Positions 1 to 7,959 of a DNA stretch of 26,373 nt are shown here, piece after piece. The stretch lies in the NCBI GenBank assembly GCA_900542965.1, contig UQPY01000030.1, positions 1 to 26,373 of the forward strand, written 5' to 3'. Within the stretch, counting starts at the first letter, position 1, and each line of letters starts with the position of its first letter. The notes below the pieces were generated by a model. It did not search any database. It worked only from the letters and a program-made list of their open reading frames with translations, and had not been told where the DNA came from. Source of the stretch: an uncultured Collinsella sp. Its GTDB lineage: Bacteria; Actinomycetota; Coriobacteriia; Coriobacteriales; Coriobacteriaceae. A program made the translations under genes and the position numbers.

Positions 1-51
1 GGGTGGTTTCTGATGCGGCGCGCTGCGCGCCCCGCACAGGCTAAAGCCTCT

Positions 52-89
52 AAACAAAAGCCCCCGCGGCCAAAGCGGACCGCGGGGGC
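52..89 (-). terminator. Rho-independent terminator of the beta-glucoside PTS operon
   Basis: The perfect 10-bp arms GCCCCCGCGG (60-69) and CCGCGGGGGC (80-89) enclose a 10-nt loop. Read on the minus strand, the stem is followed by a T-rich tract (TTTTGTTT). It lies just beyond the stop of the GH1 gene at 106, so it should end the operon transcript. A second, bulged G+C-rich hairpin lies at about 14-36 without a T tract. Confidence 0.85.
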
Positions 90-105
90 AACAGACCTGC
101 AAGAG

Positions 106-1560
106 TTAACTCAAGTCCTCGCCATTTGATGCAATGACCTTTTGGTACCAGTAGAAGCTGTCCTTTCGGTAGCGATCGAACGTGCCTTTGCCCATATCAT
201 CGGCATCAACATAAACAAAGCCATAGCGCTTCTTCATCTGCCCCGTCGAGGCCGACACCAAATCGATACAGCCCCACGGCGTGTATCCCATCAGGTCAAC
301 ACCGTCCTCGACAATTGCATCGCGCAGCGCAAGAATATGCCTTCGCAGGTAATCAATATGATACGCATCGTGGACTTTGCCGTCTTCCAGCGCATCGAGT
401 CCGCCCACACCGTTCTCGGCGATAAAGAGCGGAAGATGGTAACGATCGTGGTAGCCGGCAAGCGTCACGCGCAAACCCAGCGCATCGATCTGCCACTTCC
501 AGGCAGTCTCTTTATCCTTGAGGTACGGATTGCGCAACGTCGGGAACACGTTACCCTCTGCCTTCTCGGCGATCACCTGATCATCGGCGCACACCAAGCG
601 CGAGCAATAGTACGAGAACGAGATGAAGTCGACCGTATGCTCTGCCAGATACTCCGTATCGCCCGGCTCAAAGGGCACGTGAACACCCTCTTTCTCGAGT
701 GCACGCAGCTTCCAAGCAGGATAGGCGCCCGCAGCCATCACGTCTGTGTAGAAGTAGCGGCCGCGGTCCTCCTCATACGCAAGCCATACGTCCTCGGGCG
801 CACAACGGTACGGATAGGTCGCACCGGCAGCGACCATGCAACCCACCTTGTTTGCGGGATCGATCTTGTGCAGAATCTCGACAGCGCGAGCGCTCGCCAT
901 AAACATATGGTGCGAGAACGCCGCGGTCACGGCTGCACGGTCACGCTCATCCTCGAGCGTGACACCCGCGTTGAGATAGGACAGCGCCACGCTGTTGATC
1001 TCGTTGAACGTAAGCCAATAACGCACGAGGCCCTGGTACGCGCGTCCGACGGTCTCGACGTAGTGCGCATACCGCTCGATCATCTCTCGGCTTTGCCAGC
1101 CACCATAGCGCTCGACCAGAGCCAACGGATAGTCGTAGTGCGACAGCGTCACAAGCGGCTCGATTCCATGCTCGCGCAGCGCCTCGAATACCTGACGGTA
1201 AAACTCCAAGCCCTCGCCGTTGGGCTCGGTCTCCATCCCTGTGGGAAAAATACGGCTCCAGCAAATTGAAAGACGCAGGCACTTAAAGCCCATTTCGGCA
1301 AAGAGCTCGACATCCTCGTGCCAATGATGGAAGAAGTCGTTGCCCCAGCGGCATGGATACAGCCTGTCCGGATCGTCCACGGGCTTTTGCCTGCCAAACA
1401 TTACATCCCAGCGGTCGGAACCCTGTGGGATCAGGTCGGAGTGCGACATGCCGCGGCCGCCCTCGTTCCAGCCCCCTTCGGCCTGGTTGGCGGCGAGGGC
1501 ACCACCCCACAAAAAGCCCTCGGGCATACCGGCGGCAGACGTTCTGTCAAAGTAACTCAT
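106..1560 (-). CDS. 6-phospho-beta-glucosidase, glycoside hydrolase family 1
   Basis: This cytoplasmic retaining glycosidase should hydrolyse the 6-phosphorylated beta-glucosides (cellobiose-, arbutin- or salicin-type) delivered by the adjacent PTS. At 484 residues it is full length for GH1. The N-terminal GFLWGGALAANQAEG stretch is the family signature. The acid/base Glu is about residue 187 in TFNEIN, and the nucleophile Glu is about 382 in FIAENG. The C-terminal STGQMKKRYGFVYVD stretch carries the Ser, Lys and Tyr that family members use to bind the sugar 6-phosphate, which favours a phospho-glucosidase over a plain beta-glucosidase. I chose the ATG at 1560, directly after the EIIC stop. 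An in-frame ATG at 1572 would overlap EIIC and would have its GAGG abutting the start codon. It is the last gene of the operon and is followed by a terminator. The exact sugar cannot be read from the sequence. Confidence 0.93.
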   Translation of the reverse strand: MSYFDRTSAAGMPEGFLWGGALAANQAEGGWNEGGRGMSHSDLIPQGSDRWDVMFGRQKPVDDPDRLYPCRWGNDFFHHWHEDVELFAEMGFKCLRLSICWSRIFPTGMETEPNGEGLEFYRQVFEALREHGIEPLVTLSHYDYPLALVERYGGWQSREMIERYAHYVETVGRAYQGLVRYWLTFNEINSVALSYLNAGVTLEDERDRAAVTAAFSHHMFMASARAVEILHKIDPANKVGCMVAAGATYPYRCAPEDVWLAYEEDRGRYFYTDVMAAGAYPAWKLRALEKEGVHVPFEPGDTEYLAEHTVDFISFSYYCSRLVCADDQVIAEKAEGNVFPTLRNPYLKDKETAWKWQIDALGLRVTLAGYHDRYHLPLFIAENGVGGLDALEDGKVHDAYHIDYLRRHILALRDAIVEDGVDLMGYTPWGCIDLVSASTGQMKKRYGFVYVDADDMGKGTFDRYRKDSFYWYQKVIASNGEDLS

Positions 1561-1561
1561 G

Positions 1562-2911
1562 CTACTCAGCATCCTCGGCAGAAGCTGCCGCGGCGTTCTC
1601 CTGCTCCTGAGCCAGGAGCTGGTTATCGTACACCTTAAAGAACGGGTACCAGACCACAGCCATGACCACGATCAAAACGATCGTAAACACCCAGATGCGC
1701 GGGTCGAGGCACTGGACAAAGCCCTGAACGAAGATGGGGAACGTGCCGCTCACCAAGATGTAGAAGTTAGAGACAAGACCCAGTGAGACCGCACCCCAAT
1801 ACAGCAGGGCCGAGATCATGCCGCCTAGCACAAACGGAATCATGAGGATCGGGTTGAAGATGATGGGCGCGCCGAAGATCGCGGGCTCGGAGATACGGAA
1901 GAAGCTCGGCACGATCGATGCCCTGCCAAATGCCTTGAGCTGCTGCGACTTTGCCCTAAACGCGCAGAGCGCCACAAAAGAGAACGTATTACCCGTGCCG
2001 CCGATGAGGTTGATGGCCAACGACATGAGCGCCGGGTGGAACTCAAGCGGCTGCCCGGCAGCATAGAGCGAGGCGTTGGCGGCAAAGGCGGCAAGCGTGA
2101 CCGGGGCGGTGATGGGCATTACGATCATGTTGCCGTGGACGCCAAAGCACCAAAACAGCAGCGTCATGAAGCAGATAAGCAGTGCGCCGGGCACAGAGTC
2201 AACTGCGACGGAAAGCGGGGCAGCGAGCAGCTTCTCGATAACCGAGGGGATGGACAGCGCGGGATCGATCATCTGGATCAGCAGGTTGCCGCCAAAGAAG
2301 ATGAGGATGTTGGCGAGCATAGGTACGATGGCGCCAAAGGTTTCGGACAAAAACGGCGGCACGCCATCGGGCATCTTGATGGTGATGCCCTTGGTCTGGC
2401 AGAAGCGCGTGACCTCGACGGAGACCAAGGCAACGATGATGGCGGTAAACAGGCCCTGCGCACCCAGATAGGTGCAGGGGACCGCCTGGAGCACGGACTC
2501 GTCAGCAAGCTGGTAGTAGGACGACGGCGCCGCGGCGATCAGGAACATCACCAGCGAGGTCATGCCGGCGTTAAGCTTGGGCATCTTGTAGGTGCCCGCC
2601 AGGTTATAGGCGATTGCGAACGTCACGATCACCGACAGTATGCCCATCGTCATGTTGAAGGGAATGAGCAGCGTGAGCTTATTGGCCGTGGCAAAATCGA
2701 GCCAAGGGCCAAAGACGGACCAGAACCCGCCCTGCGCCACCAGGTCGGCCGTGACCGGCGGGTTGGCGAGGATCATAAAGACGGCAGATACCAAGATGAA
2801 GCTGATCGCGCTCATAAAGCCCTTTTGCATGGAGGCAAAGTGGCGCTCGGTTCCGCAGAAATTGGCGATAGGGGTCAGTTTTTCCTGAAGCAGGGTCATG
2901 AACTTCTCCAT
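1562..2911 (-). CDS. PTS system cellobiose/lactose-family EIIC permease
   Basis: This is the membrane channel subunit (CelB/LicC family, 449 aa, normal length) that carries the sugar across the membrane while EIIB phosphorylates it. About ten hydrophobic segments run from residue 30 to 425. Family motifs are visible: MPDGVPPFLSETF (about 180-192), FGVHGN (about 256-261), GGTGNT (304-309) and ISEPAIFG (340-347). The C-terminus is a hydrophilic Glu/Ala tail. A strong AGGAGG lies 6 nt before the ATG at 2911 and overlaps the EIIB stop codon, so EIIB and EIIC are translated in tight succession with a 9-nt gap. The GH1 gene begins one base after this stop. The locus suggests a beta-glucoside such as cellobiose, but lactose-family EIICs cannot be assigned to a sugar from sequence alone. 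Confidence 0.93.
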   Translation of the reverse strand: MEKFMTLLQEKLTPIANFCGTERHFASMQKGFMSAISFILVSAVFMILANPPVTADLVAQGGFWSVFGPWLDFATANKLTLLIPFNMTMGILSVIVTFAIAYNLAGTYKMPKLNAGMTSLVMFLIAAAPSSYYQLADESVLQAVPCTYLGAQGLFTAIIVALVSVEVTRFCQTKGITIKMPDGVPPFLSETFGAIVPMLANILIFFGGNLLIQMIDPALSIPSVIEKLLAAPLSVAVDSVPGALLICFMTLLFWCFGVHGNMIVMPITAPVTLAAFAANASLYAAGQPLEFHPALMSLAINLIGGTGNTFSFVALCAFRAKSQQLKAFGRASIVPSFFRISEPAIFGAPIIFNPILMIPFVLGGMISALLYWGAVSLGLVSNFYILVSGTFPIFVQGFVQCLDPRIWVFTIVLIVVMAVVWYPFFKVYDNQLLAQEQENAAAASAEDAE

Positions 2912-2920
2912 GGTTGCCTC

Positions 2921-3214
2921 CTAACCCAACAGCGACTGGGCGAGTGCCAGCACGTTGGCGGCGTTGCCCATGCCGTAGTCCTGTGCGGGGATGACCGCGG
3001 TCGGCTTACCGCTCCCCTGCTTGACGGTGTTGAGCTGGTAGGACACCTGCGGCCCCAAGAGCAGCACGTCATAATTGGCGCACGTCTCCTGATACTCGCC
3101 GATACCCACCGCATCGATATCGAGCTCGATGCCGTTTTGCTCCGCATATTTCTCGAGTTTCTTCATCAGAATGCTTGTAGACAGACCAGCTGCGCAAACA
3201 AGAAGGATCTTCAT
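2921..3214 (-). CDS. PTS system lactose/cellobiose-family EIIB
   Basis: This is the soluble phosphocarrier (97 aa) that takes phosphate from EIIA and passes it to the sugar bound in EIIC. The N-terminal MKILLVCAAGLSTS loop holds the phosphorylated Cys (residue 7), as in the CelA/LicB family. I chose the ATG at 3214 because an AAGGGA lies about 8 nt upstream; the longer reading from 3232 adds six unconserved residues and lacks a comparable site. It sits 46 nt downstream of the EIIA gene and 9 nt upstream of EIIC in the same operon. EIIA, EIIB and EIIC are separate proteins here, the usual arrangement for the cellobiose/chitobiose type. Confidence 0.93.
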   Translation of the reverse strand: MKILLVCAAGLSTSILMKKLEKYAEQNGIELDIDAVGIGEYQETCANYDVLLLGPQVSYQLNTVKQGSGKPTAVIPAQDYGMGNAANVLALAQSLLG

Positions 3215-3260
3215 AAGGGATTCCCTTCGCATTGATTGGTTGGATAGTCACCGCACGCCG

Positions 3261-3587
3261 CTAGGCGTTCTTGGTTGCAGTGCGCTCATACAGGCAGATC
3301 AGCTCCTGCACGAGCTCCTGAGCAAGCATGGAGCACATGAGGTGGTCCTGAGCATGGACCAGCAACACATCCACCGACAGATGCTCGCCCGCTGCCTCAG
3401 TCGAAAGCAGCTGCGTTTGGATGTGGTGAGCCTTGATTCCCGCATCCTTTGACTGCTTCATGAGTTTGGCGGCGGCGTCAAAATCCCCCGCCTTTGCCTT
3501 TTCAAGGGCTTCGAAGGCAAGGCTGCGTGCCTCTCCCGCTGCAGCGACCAGCTGAAACGAAACCATCTCGGTTCCCTGATCGTCCAT
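3261..3587 (-). CDS. PTS system lactose/cellobiose-family EIIA
   Basis: This cytoplasmic phosphocarrier (108 aa, normal for the family) accepts phosphate from HPr. The helical bundle starts near QLVAAAGEARSLAFEAL. The phosphorylated His lies in LLVHAQDHLM (about residues 83-92), and the upstream AHHIQTQL stretch is also conserved in LacF/CelC/LicA-type proteins. A strong AGAGGAG lies 6 nt before the ATG at 3587. It is the first gene of the structural operon, transcribed in the same direction as the LicR-type regulator and 119 nt after it. The gap between the two contains palindromes that could control the operon. Confidence 0.93.
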   Translation of the reverse strand: MDDQGTEMVSFQLVAAAGEARSLAFEALEKAKAGDFDAAAKLMKQSKDAGIKAHHIQTQLLSTEAAGEHLSVDVLLVHAQDHLMCSMLAQELVQELICLYERTATKNA

Positions 3588-3623
3588 AACGGTCTCCTCT
3601 CCCGTGATGTTTGGTTTGTACTT

Positions 3624-3664
3624 GAATATTCGAAACGCCTATCTCCCGCCCGCAATCCTCGAGG
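3624..3664 (-). promoter_or_regulatory. Candidate control region of the PTS operon
   Basis: The 119-nt gap between the regulator and EIIA holds two perfect 8-bp palindromes, GAATATTC (3624-3631) and CCTCGAGG (3657-3664). A weak minus-strand promoter is possible: TTGCGG (3655-3650) and GAATAT about 18 nt further on. No clear terminator separates the regulator from the operon, so partial co-transcription is possible. The assignment rests on position and symmetry only. Confidence 0.25.
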
Positions 3665-3706
3665 TTTATTGCAGGTAGACTGACAGGGTCATCGACAAAA
3701 GAAGTC

Positions 3707-5602
3707 TTAAGCCGTATGCGCTTGCACAAGCGCCATCAGCTCATGCCAGGACCGGCGCTCGCGTAGGCGCTCGACCCCCTGGCGGTCCATAAAGATCTCG
3801 GCGAGCAGTGAGCTCAAGATCCGCGCCTCATCGCCGCCCGACCGGGCAAACGACACCATAAAGACGATATCGACCTCATGGCCGTATTCGTCCCAAAGAA
3901 TGGGATGTTCGAGCAGGCCCACGGTAACAAAGGCCTCGGCGCTCAAAGAATGCATCCCATGGGGCATGGCCACCCCATTGCCAAACGAGGTGGCACTCGC
4001 GCTCTCGCGCTCGGCAACCTCTTGGGCAAACTGGGCATCGACACGGCCGCTCTCGACGGCGCGCTCGGAGAGATATCGGAGAACGGCCTGCTTCGACGAC
4101 GCCTCAACGCGGTTGAAGAACAGGGCACGGCTAAAGAAAGCGCTCAGGGAGTCCGATTGCGTAGCATCATCACTCAGCACCTTGCGGATAGCGTTGACAT
4201 CGCTCGTCTCCAAGAAGAAATCGGCCTCGCGGACGGGCACAGGCAACTTGACGTTGAGCGGCACCGTTGTGAACACGTAGTCGATGTGCGAAAAGTCGAG
4301 CGTTCCCACGCGGGCGACGTCGCATGTCTCAATCGACTCGATATACATACCAAACTGCTTGCGGTACTGGTGCTCGAGCATACGGGCGCTTCCCGCTCCC
4401 GAGGCGCACACGATCAGGATGCGTTTGCGACGCGGCTGGTCGGCTTGCTGCTCGAGGGCCAGGGCAAATGCCATGGCGATGTAGCCGAGCTCCTCATCAG
4501 AGGGCTGGCTGCCAAAATGACGCTCGAGTACCTGCGAGGTGCCGGCCGCCATCGAATAGGCCAACGGAAACCTCGTCTTGATATCGGGCAGCATGGGGTT
4601 ATCCATATGCATGTGATATTCAAGGCGATAACCCAGAGGGCCAATATGCCGAGCAAGGTTCATGCGAAGTTCAAGATCGCTGCTAAAGTCAAACCTAAAC
4701 TCATCGTTGACCGCACATACCATCTCGGAAGCGATCTCCCACATCTCGTCCGAGATAACGGCCGAGCCCTTCTCGGGCACGCCCGTGCCCCTGCCGAGCA
4801 AATGGATTGTGATAAAGGCAACCTCTTCTCGGGGCATGCTCACGCCCAGGGCATCCTTGATGTTTGCGGCAATCTGGAAAGCCGCAGCGTATTCGCGCGT
4901 TCCCTCCAGCTTTAAAACGTCCGATTCTGCAGCCGGGACATAGCAGCCCTGCTCGATGCGGCCAAGAGCGATGTAAAGATGCATGATGAGATTGCGGGAT
5001 GCCAGCGAGCTCACCGTGACGGGCGAGGCAGTCAGGGCATCGTCCACACATGCGGCGATGGCCCGCAGGCGCTCGGCGAGCTCTGCATCGTCGGTGTCGG
5101 GCAACACGGGCCTCACCAGTGAGGCCAGACACAGACGCCGTTGCGACTCCCCACCCGCAACGCGGATTCCGTAGCGAGGGCGCTTTTCGAGCATCAAGTC
5201 AAATTGGGCGAGTTTCTGCTCTACCAGACGCATGTCATTGGACAGAGTTCGCGCCGAAACGTAGAGTAAATCCGCATACTCCTCAATCGTCACCCACTGG
5301 GACCGCATGAGAAGGTCGTTAAGAAGGAAGGACACACGGCCGTCGCGCGTATCAGGAATGCCCGGATGGGCCAGAGCCGCACCGTCTAGCAAGCGAGCAA
5401 GCTCATCTGCATGTGCAACATCGATACGATATTGCCCTTTGCTGCCAACGATGCGTGCAACCCCCGCAAGCTTGTCGTTTGCGCGATGGATATAGTTTCT
5501 CACGGCGCGCTCGCTTACCTCGAGACGCTTGGCAAGCACCGCGACAGCGACAGGCTGATCGTCCTCGATCATATTTACAAGCTGCTTAACGCGAGCATCC
5601 AT
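3707..5602 (-). CDS. licR: LicR-type PRD-domain transcriptional regulator with PTS EIIB and EIIA domains
   Basis: This 631-aa regulator should activate the neighbouring PTS genes when its sugar is present. Domains in order: an HTH at about 1-45 (VAVLAKRLEVSERAVRNYI), a second HTH at about 95-150, PRD1 at about 185-275 with His208 and His267, PRD2 at about 290-385 with His319, a GatB-like EIIB domain with Cys399 in VCASGAGSARM, and a fructose/mannitol-type EIIA domain with His548 in AMPHGM. The second conserved His of PRD2 appears to be Ala378 (GYIAMAF where GYIALHF is usual), so one phospho-control site may be lost. The start has a very strong AAGGAGG 5 nt upstream. LicR is the best family match by domain order; MtlR or another BglG/ManR-type activator would have a similar layout. 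Confidence 0.9.
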   Translation of the reverse strand: MDARVKQLVNMIEDDQPVAVAVLAKRLEVSERAVRNYIHRANDKLAGVARIVGSKGQYRIDVAHADELARLLDGAALAHPGIPDTRDGRVSFLLNDLLMRSQWVTIEEYADLLYVSARTLSNDMRLVEQKLAQFDLMLEKRPRYGIRVAGGESQRRLCLASLVRPVLPDTDDAELAERLRAIAACVDDALTASPVTVSSLASRNLIMHLYIALGRIEQGCYVPAAESDVLKLEGTREYAAAFQIAANIKDALGVSMPREEVAFITIHLLGRGTGVPEKGSAVISDEMWEIASEMVCAVNDEFRFDFSSDLELRMNLARHIGPLGYRLEYHMHMDNPMLPDIKTRFPLAYSMAAGTSQVLERHFGSQPSDEELGYIAMAFALALEQQADQPRRKRILIVCASGAGSARMLEHQYRKQFGMYIESIETCDVARVGTLDFSHIDYVFTTVPLNVKLPVPVREADFFLETSDVNAIRKVLSDDATQSDSLSAFFSRALFFNRVEASSKQAVLRYLSERAVESGRVDAQFAQEVAERESASATSFGNGVAMPHGMHSLSAEAFVTVGLLEHPILWDEYGHEVDIVFMVSFARSGGDEARILSSLLAEIFMDRQGVERLRERRSWHELMALVQAHTA

Positions 5603-5766
5603 GTCCTCCTCCTTTCCCTGCGTCTAGTCTAACGCGGTAAAGAATGACACTCCACGTCGCGCTCGTTCCGCCAACGCGGAACAGGTTGCGGGGAGTCCAG
5701 CTGAACTTATAGGGAGCACGGAGAGAGGGCCCGAAAGCAATGCGTCGGTGTGAGATGCGCTTTCCG

Positions 5767-5850
5767 CAGTCATTGGGGACAGATTTAAATTAGTAGTCAT
5801 TGAGGACGTTCTTGTTTGACTAGTCGTTTAAGAACGTCCCCAATGACTAC
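5767..5850. repeat. Palindromic intergenic repeat with GGGGAC core
   Basis: Two 21-nt arms (5793-5813 and 5830-5850) are inverted copies with one mismatch. They flank a 16-nt loop that contains the palindrome GACTAGTC (5818-5825). A partial third copy of the arm (GTCATTGGGGAC, 5769-5780) precedes it. The rest of the 373-nt gap between the regulator and arcC holds no gene that I can support. The element resembles REP/MITE-type repeats, and the 9-mer TTGGGGACG recurs in the hairpin at 14359-14448. Confidence 0.75.
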
Positions 5851-5877
5851 CCACCCATCGGGGACTAGGTGAATAGC

Positions 5878-5910
5878 AAAAGCCCCGCAGTCGGAGCGGA
5901 CTGCGGGGCT
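5878..5910 (-). terminator. Rho-independent terminator of arcC
   Basis: The arms AGCCCCGCAGTC (5881-5892) and GACTGCGGGGCT (5899-5910) form a 12-bp stem with a 6-nt loop. On the minus strand it runs into TTTTGC. A second perfect 11-bp hairpin (5928-5938 with 5945-5955) lies between it and the arcC stop and has no T tract. Confidence 0.8.
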
Positions 5911-5975
5911 CATGAAGAGAGGCTAGTTTGTGGGCGCCTTGCCTGGCGCCCACAAGAGAGGCAATGGAGTAGAGG

Positions 5976-6938
5976 CTACTCGTGGATGCGGGTACCGGAG
6001 AGGCCGGCCATGGTCTCGGCGGCCTTGTCTAGGGCGCCGATGATGCAGGTGCGGCCCTTGCGGGAACGGGCGAACTTGATGGCGGCGCGGACCTTGGGCT
6101 CCATGGAACCCTTGCCGAACTGGCCCTCGTCGGCCAGGCGCTCGGCCTCGTCGGCGGTGATGTCCTCGAGCTCCTCCTGGTTGGGCTTGCCAAAGTTGAT
6201 GGCGACATGCTCAACGGCGGTCAGCAGGAACAGAACGTCGGCGTCGCAGTCCTCGGCCAGCAGCTCGCCGCCCAGGTCCTTGTCGATGACGGCGGGAACG
6301 CCCTTATAGCAGCCCTTGTTCTCGTAGTCGCGGACGACGGGGATGCCGCCGCCGCCGCAAGCGATGACGATGAACTCGTTGTCGAGCAGGTTGAGGATGG
6401 AGTCAGCCTCGACGATCTTCTTGGGATCGGGGGAAGCGACGACGCGACGCCAGCCGCGGCCGGAATCCTCGACGAAGACCTTGGAAGGATCCTCGGCCAT
6501 GAACTCCTTGGCCTGCTCCTCGGTGTAGAAGGGGCCGATCGGCTTGGTCGGGTTCTTGAACGCGGGGTCGTCCGGGTCGCACTCGATCTGGGTCACGACG
6601 GTTGCGGCGTGCCAACGCTTATAGCGCTTGTGCATCTCGCGGCCAATGCCCTGCTGCAGGTGATAGCCGATGTAGCCCTGGGACATGGCGCCGCACTCGG
6701 GCAGCGGCATCTCGGGGGTGCCGATGGCGTCGTGGGCAGCAGCGAAGGCGTTCTGGATCATGCCAACCTGCGGGCCGTTGCCGTGGGTGATGATGATCTC
6801 GTTGCCCTGCTCGATCAGGCCGAGGAGAGCGTGAGCGGTGTTGCTCACGGCCTCGATCTGCTCAACGGGATTGTTGCCGAGGGCGTTGCCGCCAAGGGCG
6901 ACGACGATACGATCGGGCTTGCCAAGAGGCTTAGACAT
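5976..6938 (-). CDS. arcC: Carbamate kinase
   Basis: This enzyme transfers phosphate from carbamoyl phosphate to ADP, giving ATP plus carbamate (ammonia and CO2). It is usually the last step of the arginine deiminase or agmatine/allantoin pathways. At 320 aa it is full length for the amino-acid-kinase fold. Family motifs are clear: VVALGGNALG near residue 12, ITHGNGPQVGM near 50, IACGGGGIPVV, and DKDLGGELLAEDCDADVL. I chose the ATG at 6938 because AAAGGA lies 8 nt upstream and the conserved protein starts right after it; an in-frame ATG at 6974 adds 12 unconserved residues. No arcA, arcB or arcD is beside it, so the carbamoyl phosphate must come from genes elsewhere. It is transcribed alone between an A+T-rich upstream gap and its own terminator. 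Confidence 0.95.
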   Translation of the reverse strand: MSKPLGKPDRIVVALGGNALGNNPVEQIEAVSNTAHALLGLIEQGNEIIITHGNGPQVGMIQNAFAAAHDAIGTPEMPLPECGAMSQGYIGYHLQQGIGREMHKRYKRWHAATVVTQIECDPDDPAFKNPTKPIGPFYTEEQAKEFMAEDPSKVFVEDSGRGWRRVVASPDPKKIVEADSILNLLDNEFIVIACGGGGIPVVRDYENKGCYKGVPAVIDKDLGGELLAEDCDADVLFLLTAVEHVAINFGKPNQEELEDITADEAERLADEGQFGKGSMEPKVRAAIKFARSRKGRTCIIGALDKAAETMAGLSGTRIHE

Positions 6939-7384
6939 TGCTGGAATCCTTTCTGTAAAAGGCCTACAACCCATTAATAACCCGCGCCCGTGCGATACGC
7001 GAGTTTATTAAGGTTTATATTCTCTTTATCGCTCATTTTATTCATTTTGAAAATAGTTGAACGGTGAACGGTCGCTTTTACCCGCTCAGCGTAAAGAAAC
7101 CCAGCTCAAGCATATCTACGTCATTTACGTGCAACTTTATTTTAATAGAGCAGGGATTAGACCAGATTATGCAAACTATATCTTTGCTAAACATAAAACA
7201 GACAGCGCAAAATCTTACTCGCACTATACGAGATTCTATGCACTTATTGGACGAGTATGCAGCCCTGCAATAACATGGCGTTTTTCATCCAACTTAGGGA
7301 ATAGACGAGCGCCCATACCGCGCGTCGGCCGGCAGCCGGCGAGCCGTCTCGTCGGTTGCCGCTTCCAGAAAATCAAAAACTGAT
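6939..7384. other. A+T-rich intergenic region without a supported gene
   Basis: The stretch between arcC and the next plus-strand gene is clearly richer in A and T than the rest, mainly at 6975-7280. It presumably holds the arcC promoter, for example TATAAA-like runs on the minus strand near 7010-7020, but I see no convincing -35/-10 pair. Short open frames here have no ribosome binding site, and I do not recognise their products. Confidence 0.5.
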
Positions 7385-7414
7385 ATTGCGCGCGCAATTG
7401 CTGCATGGTACTTT
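7385..7414 (+). promoter_or_regulatory. Candidate promoter with overlapping palindrome for the DUF3830 operon
   Basis: TTGCGC (7386-7391) and TACTTT (7409-7414) are spaced by exactly 17 nt, and a TG lies one base before the -10. The -35 sits inside the perfect 14-bp palindrome ATTGCGCGCGCAAT (7385-7398), which could be a repressor site. The predicted leader to the ATG at 7541 is about 120 nt long. Confidence 0.35.
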
Positions 7415-7540
7415 AGCGAAGAACAGCGCGGGCTGGGGCGACAGAGATCTGTCGTGAAGTTTGGGTTCGGCGACCCCGCTGCTGTCTTCTCCTTATCCGC
7501 CAGCGAACCCCTTGAGCGACGGATTGAGGAGGTCCTTACT

Positions 7541-7957
7541 ATGACAAAAATGCTCAAGATCACGCTGAATGGCGAGACGTTTCTCGCCGACATGCTCTGG
7601 GACAAGGCTCCCGAGGCATGCAAGCTATTCGAATCGTCCTGTCCGGTCGAGTCACGTATCTTTTCGGCCAAAATCTGCGATGCCGAGGTGACGTATCCTG
7701 TCTCGGGCCCCATCGCCAATTACGAGCACATCGAGAACCCCGTCTTTCACGAGCCAGCGGGCGCCGTGAGCTGGTATGGCGGATGGTCATCAATCTGCAT
7801 CTTCTTTGACGTGTGCGAGCCCTTTGGCACCTGCAACATGTTCGCCCGCATCTGCGAAGCCGACCGCGAGCGTTTTGCCGCCGCCTGCCGCAATGTCTGG
7901 GACAACCAGGGCATGTACATTAAAAACGAAATCGTCGAGATCGAGGCGGAGGCCTAA
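7541..7957 (+). CDS. DUF3830 family protein, cyclophilin-like fold
   Basis: The product is 138 aa. The start KMLKITLNGETFLADMLWDKAPEAC and the core WYGGWSSICIFF followed by FGTCNMFARI match my knowledge of the DUF3830 family, whose structure resembles cyclophilin. Its reaction is not known to me, and prolyl-isomerase activity should not be assumed. The ATG at 7541 has a strong GAGGAGG 8 nt upstream; the longer frame from 7454 has no such site. There is no signal peptide or membrane segment, so it is probably cytoplasmic. It is the first gene of a two-gene operon, with the next ATG only 2 nt after this stop. DUF3830 genes are often found near amidase or amino-acid metabolism genes, but nothing of that kind lies here except arcC on the other strand. 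Confidence 0.7.
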   Translation: MTKMLKITLNGETFLADMLWDKAPEACKLFESSCPVESRIFSAKICDAEVTYPVSGPIANYEHIENPVFHEPAGAVSWYGGWSSICIFFDVCEPFGTCNMFARICEADRERFAAACRNVWDNQGMYIKNEIVEIEAEA

Positions 7958-7959
7958 AG

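Noticed and set aside
2036..3235. A 399-codon plus-strand frame opposite the EIIC and EIIB genes
   Set aside because: It is the complement of well-supported PTS genes, with a His/Asp/Gly-rich random-looking translation.
3878..4915. A 345-codon plus-strand frame opposite the LicR-type regulator
   Set aside because: It is a shadow of a regulator with intact HTH, PRD, EIIB and EIIA motifs.
7057..7383. Short plus-strand open frames in the A+T-rich gap upstream of the DUF3830 operon
   Set aside because: Overlapping frames have no ribosome binding site and no recognisable product; the base composition fits a promoter region or decayed DNA.
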